Assembly (NCBI GenBank): GCA_028877005.1
Contig: JAGWPI010000072.1
Coordinates: 1-7,677, forward strand
Direction: 5' to 3'
Source: Bacteroidota bacterium
GTDB lineage: Bacteria; Bacteroidota; Bacteroidia; Chitinophagales; Chitinophagaceae
Length of the DNA: 7,677 nucleotides
Shown here piece by piece: positions 1 to 5,791 of the stretch. The stretch's first letter is position 1. Each line of letters opens with the position of its first letter. Made by a program: the position numbers and the translations under genes. The notes under the pieces were generated by a model that ran no database searches, was not told where the DNA came from, and saw only the letters and a program-made list of their open reading frames with translations.

Positions 1-68
1 CAGCTGTCCTCATTTTGTTTTATTTTTCTTTTAAATACACTTTATTTAGTTCTATATTTAACTGTGTA

Positions 69-100
69 TTTCAGCATTATTATTTTGGAATTTATATTTG
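69..100 (+). promoter_or_regulatory. Candidate Bacteroidetes-type promoter of dctA
   Basis: TATATTTG at 93-100 is an exact match to the Bacteroidetes -7 element TAnnTTTG. TTTC at 69-72 differs by one base from the -33 element TTTG, and the 20-base spacing is normal for this class. Transcription would start near 107, giving a leader of about 30 bases before the TTG start at 137. The match is visible; promoter activity is inferred, and such short motifs also occur by chance in AT-rich DNA. Confidence 0.45.
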
Positions 101-111
101 TGTAAAAGTGC

Positions 112-123
112 ATATAGCTATAT
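112..123. repeat. 12-bp perfect palindrome in the dctA leader
   Basis: ATATAGCTATAT is a perfect palindrome between the candidate promoter and the dctA start. It lies where a repressor could bind over the expected transcription start. The region is AT-rich, so chance is a real alternative. The remainder of 1-136 holds no gene I can support; bases 13-33 are T-rich but have no hairpin in front of them. Confidence 0.25.
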
Positions 124-136
124 AAAATAACCTATT

Positions 137-1315
137 TTGAAGAAAGTTCTTAGTCATTTAACATTTTATGTATTCATTGCCATCATTGCTGCTATTGCCT
201 TAGGTGTTTTTGCTCCCACTACTGCAGTAAAAATGAAGTTTTTAGGCAGCTATTTTGTTGAATTAATTAAAATATTTATAATACCTATTATTTTTTTTAC
301 TATTGTTTTAGGAATAGCCAGTATGGGCAATTTAAAAAAAGTAGGCAGAATTGGCATTAAATCAATTATATATTTTGAAGTAGTAACTACCCTGTCTCTA
401 CTAATTGGTATGGGTATTGGTTTGTTATTAAAACCAGGTTATATGAACAAGGGCTCAATAATGGCAGTACCTAGTAATACTGCAGTTACCCATTCGTCAT
501 TTAACTGGATAAGCTTTCTGCAAAGTAATACAACTATTCAGGCCTTAATAGTAGCTATAATTGCAGGCATTATTATAAACCGCCATAAAGGAAGAGTGAA
601 AATTTTACATTATTTAGGTAAAATTTCGCATTATGTTTTTGCTGCTTTAAAGTATGTAATGTATCTGGCACCAATTGGTGCATTTGGTGGAATGGCTTTT
701 ACAGTGGGTAAGTTTGGCCTAAACACCTTGTTACCTTTGGCTAAATTAGTGGCCTGTGTATATGGTGCTTCACTTTTTTTTGTAATTGTAGTATTAGGAA
801 GTATTTTAAAATATTATGGGTTAAGCATTTGGCAATATCTGGCAAATATTAAAGAAGAAATTTTATTGGTTTTAGGTACATCCTCATCAGAAGTGGCTTT
901 ACCTGCTATGATGTTTAAACTGGAAAAAATGGGATGCAGTAAAACAGTGGTGGGTTTAGTAGTACCTACGGGATATTCTTTTAATCTGGATGGTACATCT
1001 ATATACTTATCTATGGCGGTAATTTTTATTGCCCAATTGTACCATGTACATTTAAGTTTATCGCATTTATTTATGTTAATTTTAGTATTAATGCTTACTT
1101 CTAAGGGTGCTGCCGGTGTTACAGGAAGCGGATTTATTGTTTTAACTACCACATTAACGGCTATGCACACTATACCTGTTGAAGGATTGGCCTTTTTGTT
1201 GGGTGTAGATAAATTTATGAGTGAAGCAAGGGCCATCACCAATTTAATTGGCAATGGCGTTGCTACAATTGTAATTGCAAAAAATGAACAGGAATTTATA
1301 AAACAAATAGCTTAA
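137..1315 (+). CDS. dctA: C4-dicarboxylate:cation symporter, DctA type
   Basis: Inner-membrane secondary transporter of the DAACS family (SDF fold) that imports succinate, fumarate or malate together with cations. The family signatures are all visible in 392 residues: serine-rich hairpin GTSSSEVALP (247-256), VVPTGYSFNLDGTSIY (275-290), second hairpin SKGAAGVTGSG (322-332), and TM8 with D358, R365, N369 and N373. Ser362 occupies the place where aspartate carriers such as GltPh have Asp394, which binds the amino group. E. coli DctA also has serine there, so C4-dicarboxylates are likelier substrates than amino acids. The TTG start is chosen because a TAA lies in frame at 128-130 and the next ATG (232) would remove TM1. 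The protein is about 35 residues shorter than E. coli DctA, in the TM3-TM4 region and at the C terminus. The gene is monocistronic and converges on the nuclease gene. Family assignment is very secure; the exact substrate is inferred. Confidence 0.93.
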   Translation: MKKVLSHLTFYVFIAIIAAIALGVFAPTTAVKMKFLGSYFVELIKIFIIPIIFFTIVLGIASMGNLKKVGRIGIKSIIYFEVVTTLSLLIGMGIGLLLKPGYMNKGSIMAVPSNTAVTHSSFNWISFLQSNTTIQALIVAIIAGIIINRHKGRVKILHYLGKISHYVFAALKYVMYLAPIGAFGGMAFTVGKFGLNTLLPLAKLVACVYGASLFFVIVVLGSILKYYGLSIWQYLANIKEEILLVLGTSSSEVALPAMMFKLEKMGCSKTVVGLVVPTGYSFNLDGTSIYLSMAVIFIAQLYHVHLSLSHLFMLILVLMLTSKGAAGVTGSGFIVLTTTLTAMHTIPVEGLAFLLGVDKFMSEARAITNLIGNGVATIVIAKNEQEFIKQIA

Positions 1316-2094
1316 CCAAAAATTTGATTTAATAAAGCGGCTAAATGAACCCCGCCTTTTAATAATTGCTCATTAGCAGTTGCAATATGATCATATACAT
1401 ACCGATAGCTTAACTTTTGATCGGGGGCATTTACTTCAGCATATAATTTTTGTGCAATTACATAAGAGTCATATATCCACTGACTAACAGGCTGTTGCAT
1501 CCACACTTTACGTTGTGAAGAAGTTGTAAAATTAATAGCATTTGTATATTCTGTATAGCTAAGCTGCTCACTACTTATTAATTTATCGTCCCAAACTGCA
1601 TGTAAATTGGTAGGTTGACCAAACCAATATACTTTAATTCTATTACCACCGGCATCTTCTTCACGGCTAACATGCATGGGTTGATGCACATCACCTACAA
1701 TGTGAATGAGTAATCTAACATACATTTTTTTTACATCTTTAGATAAATTTTTCCTTTTTAATTCACCGGCTAAAAAATTAATTTTTGTATAAGCATCTGC
1801 AATAGTATCCTGTGCTAAGTAAGCATTTAACTCTTCCTGCGATAAATGGTCTGCTACATTAATGTAATGCCAAGGAGTTAAATAATCATATTGTTTATCA
1901 GACCGAACAAAATCGGCCCAGGTACTGGCTAATGCTATAGTTTCATTTCCTAATATTTCTTTAATAGCTGCTGCAGCTTTTTGATTTAAATAACTTTCTG
2001 CAATTTGACCAACCACCCGGTGTCCTAGCATACCCCATGCCATTGAGGAAATTGGCAAATAAAACAATACTACAATAAAAAATAATTTTCTCAT
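1312..2094 (-). CDS. Secreted S1/P1-family zinc nuclease
   Basis: Exported endonuclease or 3'-nucleotidase of the S1/P1 family, which uses three Zn ions to cut single-stranded DNA and RNA. Residues 1-19 form a signal peptide (MRK, hydrophobic core, SSMA), and cleavage would expose Trp20. This fits the family, where the new N-terminal Trp is itself a zinc ligand. The other eight ligands are present with spacing close to P1 nuclease: H25 in GHRVV, D61 in TWADF, H76 in PWHYIN, H131 and D135 in HIVGDVHQP, H141, H165 and D169 in LHAVWDD. The length of 260 residues is normal for the family and it appears intact. The likely job is scavenging of phosphate, nucleosides or DNA in the periplasm or outside the cell. 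Its stop codon overlaps that of dctA. DNA versus RNA preference cannot be read from the sequence. Confidence 0.95.
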   Translation of the reverse strand: MRKLFFIVVLFYLPISSMAWGMLGHRVVGQIAESYLNQKAAAAIKEILGNETIALASTWADFVRSDKQYDYLTPWHYINVADHLSQEELNAYLAQDTIADAYTKINFLAGELKRKNLSKDVKKMYVRLLIHIVGDVHQPMHVSREEDAGGNRIKVYWFGQPTNLHAVWDDKLISSEQLSYTEYTNAINFTTSSQRKVWMQQPVSQWIYDSYVIAQKLYAEVNAPDQKLSYRYVYDHIATANEQLLKGGVHLAALLNQIFG

Positions 2095-2110
2095 AATCTC
2101 AATTTTTACA

Positions 2111-2139
2111 CGAAAATAAAAGATGTACCTTACATTAAA
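2111..2139 (-). promoter_or_regulatory. Weak candidate promoter of the nuclease gene
   Basis: On the minus strand TATTTTCG (2118-2111) differs from the -7 consensus TAnnTTTG at one position. TTTA (2139-2136) differs at one position from the -33 element, with 17 bases between them. The nuclease ATG is at 2094, so the leader would be only about 10 bases. A small inverted repeat, ATGTA-CCT-TACAT (2123-2135), lies in the spacer and could be an operator. All of this is weak pattern matching. Confidence 0.22.
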
Positions 2140-2192
2140 GATGAAATAATTAAGAACGGATAATCCCTTTATTACAACGGTAAAAAATCATT

Positions 2193-2224
2193 TTTGGATA
2201 ATTCCTATAAAAAAATGTAATTTG
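2193..2224 (+). promoter_or_regulatory. Weak candidate promoter of the response regulator
   Basis: TTTG at 2193-2196 is followed after 21 bases by TAATTTG at 2218-2224. This resembles the Bacteroidetes -33/-7 pair, but the -7 element has one spacer base too few. It would give a leader of nearly 90 bases before the start at 2319. A second partial match, TTAGTTTG, lies at 2229-2236 without a partner. One or the other may drive the gene. Confidence 0.22.
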
Positions 2225-2318
2225 CTAATTAGTTTGTCCCCAACAAATCAAAAAAAGTTAAAGCATGAAGTTTAGTGGCTTACAGAATTATGCTGATTAT
2301 TAACCAATACTTACGTGC

Positions 2319-3041
2319 ATGTACAGATTTGTTATGGTAGATGACCACTACCGCACCCATTGGCGTTTTAGAGATTTTTTTCTAAAACGTACCGACTTTG
2401 TGATGGAAAAGGCTTGCTATTCAGCCTATGAATTTTTAGTGTATATTAAAGACCTTGAAATTGAGAAAAAGCCTTTACCTGATTTACTAGTAATTGATAT
2501 TAATATGCCCGGCGCTGATGGTGCTTCATTAGCCCATTACATGAAGATTTTTTATCCGAACATCAAAGTGTTAATTTTAACCGTTCATGATACCGAGGAT
2601 AACTTATTTAATGCCACCTTATGCTTGGCAGAGGGTTTTATTATGAAACCATTTTTTGAAGATTTAATTATTGATGCTTTTCAACGAATTATGGATGGGG
2701 AGGCTTTTTACCTAGATCCAAGAACTACTTTGCCCTACCCTACTATTATTGAAGATTCCTTGGTATATAGAGAAGAGAGAATTAGAAATGTAAACCCATT
2801 TAATTATTCTGAGCTTGAAAGGAAATACCTAATATTTCATGTAATGGGATTAACGGTTCCTAGAATGGCCTACCTGCTAGATATGACAGAAGATGAGGTA
2901 AAAAATCTACATACTTCAATGGTAAAAAAAACAGGTATTGATAGCCTGCCGAAAATAAGAGAAGATAGCAGTTTACGTTATTTTTCCATTACACATAATT
3001 TAGCTAGAATGGCAGATTATAGAACATTTTTAGCCAAATAA
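2319..3041 (+). CDS. Orphan response regulator, NarL/FixJ-like
   Basis: Two-component response regulator of 240 residues, probably a cytoplasmic DNA-binding protein. The receiver domain (about 1-130) is complete: acidic pair D8-D9 in MVDDH, phospho-acceptor D60 in VIDINMP, T88 in LILTVH, F107 as the aromatic switch residue and K110-P111. The C-terminal part (about 163-212) follows the LuxR-type helix-turn-helix: YSELERKYL, then MGLTVPRMAYLLDMTEDEVKN, then KKTGIDSLPKI. It is strongly diverged from the usual REREVL...NKEIA...TVK...H pattern. About 25 extra residues follow the HTH. The start fits because strand beta-1 begins at once (YRFVMVDDH), and the frame upstream is closed by TAA at 2301-2303. 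No histidine kinase lies beside it, so partner and targets are unknown. The receiver call is secure; DNA binding is inferred from the weaker HTH match. Confidence 0.86.
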   Translation: MYRFVMVDDHYRTHWRFRDFFLKRTDFVMEKACYSAYEFLVYIKDLEIEKKPLPDLLVIDINMPGADGASLAHYMKIFYPNIKVLILTVHDTEDNLFNATLCLAEGFIMKPFFEDLIIDAFQRIMDGEAFYLDPRTTLPYPTIIEDSLVYREERIRNVNPFNYSELERKYLIFHVMGLTVPRMAYLLDMTEDEVKNLHTSMVKKTGIDSLPKIREDSSLRYFSITHNLARMADYRTFLAK

Positions 3042-3084
3042 ATCACACAGTTGTTACCATTACATGTGTTTGCAAAATAAACAA

Positions 3085-3128
3085 ACCTTTCATACATGTT
3101 TTTAAAAATATAAACATGTATGAAAGGT
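3085..3128. terminator. 17-bp inverted repeat, likely terminator
   Basis: The arms at 3085-3101 and 3112-3128 are perfectly complementary over 17 bp, with a 10-base A/T-rich loop that can add two more pairs after one mismatch. The repeat lies 43 bases after the regulator's stop and between two convergent genes. Read on the minus strand, it is followed by a T-rich stretch (TTGTTTATTTTG), which suits termination of the peptidase transcript. On the plus strand no T tract follows directly, so the symmetric stem alone would have to act. A small mobile palindromic repeat or a protein-binding site is a less likely alternative. Confidence 0.65.
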
Positions 3129-3129
3129 A

Positions 3130-3177
3130 AAATAATTGCAAGTGGTTGACTATTTAGGCAGCCTCTTGCAATTATTT
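3130..3177. terminator. 13-bp inverted repeat abutting the first hairpin
   Basis: The arms at 3130-3142 and 3165-3177 are perfectly complementary over 13 bp and enclose a 22-base loop, itself containing a short AGG/CCT pairing (3156-3164). The right arm ends 14 bases from the peptidase stop codon. On the minus strand the stem is followed by TTTT and then the second hairpin, so the peptidase transcript meets two hairpins in a row. This is probably the first terminator or 3'-end stabiliser of that mRNA. Confidence 0.55.
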
Positions 3178-3191
3178 AGATACTGTTTCGG

Positions 3192-5672
3192 TTATTTACT
3201 CATGGGTATATCATTATCCATTTCGGTAATATTCACATTTCTTTCGGTAGTATCACCCATTAAGTATTTAGAAAAATAATCGGCCATCCGCCACCAAAAA
3301 TATTCAGCCATATCGCCATAACCATGTCGTTGACCGGGTAATATTATCAAATCGAATCGTTTATTGGCTTTAATCAATGCATTAGCTAGCCTTATGGTAT
3401 TAGCAGGATGTACATTATTATCAATATCGCCAGTTGATAACATTAAGTGCCCTTTTAGATGGCTGGCAATCGTTGGATTTTTGTCAATACTATATACAAA
3501 ACTAGTATCGCCTCCTTTAATAATTTCCTTAACTCCATGATGTTTTTCACTCCACCATCTATTATAAATACTGTTGTCATGATTACCGGATGAAGAAACA
3601 GCCACTTTAAAAAAATCGGGGTATACCAACATAGCGGCACTACTCATAAAGCCACCTCCACTATGGCCATGAATTCCTACCCGATTTATATCCATATAAG
3701 CAAATCTGTTACACAATTGTTCTGCAGCTGTTTTTTTATCAGCTAATCCATAATCACGTAAATTACCATATCCATATGTATGGTACCATTTGCTTCGGGA
3801 AGGGTTGCCGCCTCTATTGCCTACAGTTACTACTACAAAGCCCAGTTGTGCTAATCGGTCAGTTCTGTTCATATTAGTAGAAAAGGCAGTATTTACTGCT
3901 TCAGTTTGCGGACCCGGATACACATATTCAATTACTGGATATTTTTTTGTTGAATCAAAATCAAAGGGCTTATACAAAACACCATATAAGTCTGTAATAC
4001 CATCATCTGCTTTTACTGTAAAAGTTTCCGGAAATCGGTAACCGGAAGCCATTAATGAAGATAGATCGGCAGTTTCTAAATTCATTACCACTTTTCCTTC
4101 GTTATTATACAAAACTGAAACTGGCACTGTATTTACTCTGCTGTAATTGTCTACAAAAAAACGATTATCATCATTTATTTCAACCGAGTGATCAAAATTA
4201 CCCGGATTTAATAATGTTAGCCCTGATCCATCTAAATGAATACTATAGGCATGAAGGTAATAAGGGTTTTCATTTTTTTCTCTGGCATTAGCAGTGAAAT
4301 ATAATATTCGTTTATCGGCATCAATACCCAAAATGTCTTCACAATGATATGGGCCTGTAGTAATTTGATTTTTTAATTTTCCATTGCCATCATATAAATA
4401 AAAATGTCCCCATCCATCACGTTCACTCCATTCAATTAATTCTTTGCCATCATTTACTAAGCCTAAACGTTTCACTTCTACATAAGTATTAAATCTTTCT
4501 TCAATTAATGTTTGAATGGTATCAGGCAATACCCAAGCTTTACATATATCAATTCGTTTTAAATTGCGGCTGGTTCGGGTAAAATAAAAGCCTTGATTAT
4601 TACCTAACCAAATAATAGGACGGTTTTCATCATCGCGCATATTTTTTTTAATGGGTGCGGCCCAAATACTTATGTCTTGATCTTTAAATGCAGCCACTTG
4701 TAATTCTTTACCTTCTTTTTTTTGCATATCAAAAACATATAAGTGATCAACGGGTGCTTGTTTTTCACCGGGCATCCAATATTTATATGTTTCTAAAGTA
4801 GGCCTTGGCTGGGCAATACTGTTAATAACCCATAAATCTTGCACATTTCTGTTATCAACCCTTGTTAAACTAAAATAGTGGCTATCGGGCGACCAATAAG
4901 CCCAAACAGCTTTGCGTTTTTTCTTATTTTTTTCTTTATCTACATTAGATTCACCTTCACCGGATAAGTTAGATGCATTATAATAACTAAAATTTTCAAT
5001 TCCATCTTTTGTAAGTGCATGTTCAACAATGGTTGAGTCGTCTTCATTTTTCAAAGCTTTTTCATAATTCAGCTTATCCATCCAATACAAATTTTCATTT
5101 CTTCCAAATAAAACAAAGTTGCTATCGGGCGAAATGTTTGCCCAACTGGGCTTTCTAATTGGCCGTTTAAAATCCTTTAATTCTACTAATTCATTTGTAG
5201 CAATATTGTACTCAAAGTAAAATACTTTTTTCTTTGCTTTTAATTCATCCGTTTTCTTTACAGCTGTATCGGCATTCACCTCATCAATTGAACTTTTTAT
5301 TTGAAATTGAATCCAATTTTCATCACGCACAAATTTTAAACTATCAATGGGTAAATGTTGGGCATCAAAAGGGTCTTTTACCACTAAAGTAATGGCAGCA
5401 GCCAATTTATCATTATCGAACAATGCCTTTTTTTCATTTTTTACGGGATCTACTAAAAACCATTTCTTTCCTGCCGTTGTTTCATACATATACCAGAAAC
5501 GATTAGATTTTTTGAGCCAATGCGGATCAACGGTTGTGCTAAACACCATTTTTTTTAATCGATTAGGAGAGAATTTAGCCGCCATTTCATAATTGGCTTT
5601 AGTAACCAATTGTTGTGCAAAAAGCATAGATGTGCAGGCTAATAATAATAGTAATAACCCAATTTTTCTCAT
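3192..5672 (-). CDS. Exported S9-family (DPP IV-like) serine peptidase
   Basis: Periplasmic or surface serine peptidase of the prolyl oligopeptidase clan. I start it at the ATG at 5672, because the protein then begins with a classical signal peptide (MRKIG, a leucine run, then LFA before QQ). An ATG at 5693 would add seven residues. LLAC inside the leader is a poor lipobox, so a lipoprotein is possible but less likely. In the 826-residue numbering, about 60-530 form a beta-propeller with blade motifs such as SPDS (181-184 and 261-264). About 555-805 form the alpha/beta-hydrolase domain with S671 in GHSGGG, D751 in DNNVHP, H783 in QRHGY, and oxyanion Y585 in VYPGP. The Asp-His spacing equals that of DPP IV. 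The Glu-Glu motif that anchors a free N terminus in true DPP IV is not visible, so substrate specificity is open. Likely role: degradation of imported or external peptides. Confidence 0.92.
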   Translation of the reverse strand: MRKIGLLLLLLACTSMLFAQQLVTKANYEMAAKFSPNRLKKMVFSTTVDPHWLKKSNRFWYMYETTAGKKWFLVDPVKNEKKALFDNDKLAAAITLVVKDPFDAQHLPIDSLKFVRDENWIQFQIKSSIDEVNADTAVKKTDELKAKKKVFYFEYNIATNELVELKDFKRPIRKPSWANISPDSNFVLFGRNENLYWMDKLNYEKALKNEDDSTIVEHALTKDGIENFSYYNASNLSGEGESNVDKEKNKKKRKAVWAYWSPDSHYFSLTRVDNRNVQDLWVINSIAQPRPTLETYKYWMPGEKQAPVDHLYVFDMQKKEGKELQVAAFKDQDISIWAAPIKKNMRDDENRPIIWLGNNQGFYFTRTSRNLKRIDICKAWVLPDTIQTLIEERFNTYVEVKRLGLVNDGKELIEWSERDGWGHFYLYDGNGKLKNQITTGPYHCEDILGIDADKRILYFTANAREKNENPYYLHAYSIHLDGSGLTLLNPGNFDHSVEINDDNRFFVDNYSRVNTVPVSVLYNNEGKVVMNLETADLSSLMASGYRFPETFTVKADDGITDLYGVLYKPFDFDSTKKYPVIEYVYPGPQTEAVNTAFSTNMNRTDRLAQLGFVVVTVGNRGGNPSRSKWYHTYGYGNLRDYGLADKKTAAEQLCNRFAYMDINRVGIHGHSGGGFMSSAAMLVYPDFFKVAVSSSGNHDNSIYNRWWSEKHHGVKEIIKGGDTSFVYSIDKNPTIASHLKGHLMLSTGDIDNNVHPANTIRLANALIKANKRFDLIILPGQRHGYGDMAEYFWWRMADYFSKYLMGDTTERNVNITEMDNDIPMSK

Positions 5673-5791
5673 AGCATTTAATTTTGAAAGCATTAAAAAT
5701 AGACATTATAATAATACAGTAAAAACCGCTTATCCATAAACTACTTAAAAAAATTGAGGCAAAAAGAGTTAATTTGTATAAACAGAAAAGT
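5673..5791. other. Divergent intergenic region, peptidase / kynU
   Basis: About 120 AT-rich bases separate the two divergent start codons and must hold both promoters. TTAATTTG (5769-5776) is one mismatch from the -7 element TAnnTTTG and would give kynU a very short leader, but no -33 partner stands at the right distance. On the minus strand I see no convincing promoter. The TTG at 5774 is a possible upstream start of kynU in the same frame. No RNA gene, repeat or operator stands out. Confidence 0.35.

Noticed and set aside
814..1254. Minus-strand open frame of 146 codons inside dctA
   Set aside because: It lies wholly opposite a strongly conserved transporter gene, its product has no recognisable motif, and it is explained as the antisense shadow of dctA.
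2183..2195. AAAAAT-C-ATTTTT mini palindrome before the response regulator
   Set aside because: A one-base loop and an all A/T stem make a stable hairpin impossible; it is probably base-composition noise.
3455..3640. Minus-strand frame of 61 codons within the peptidase C-terminal region
   Set aside because: It is an alternative frame over the catalytic Asp and preceding region of the peptidase; the main frame is uninterrupted, so it does not indicate a frameshift.
3790..4291. Two plus-strand frames of about 80 codons within the peptidase gene
   Set aside because: Both are antisense to a well-supported S9 peptidase and have no start context or motif of their own.
5705..5710. TATAAT on the minus strand upstream of the peptidase
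   Set aside because: It resembles a proteobacterial -10 box, but Bacteroidota use a different consensus and such A/T hexamers are expected by chance here.
5774..5791. TTG start that would extend kynU by six residues
   Set aside because: The added residues have no counterpart in kynureninases, and an ATG at 5792 is available; the TTG also overlaps a promoter-like TAATTTG.
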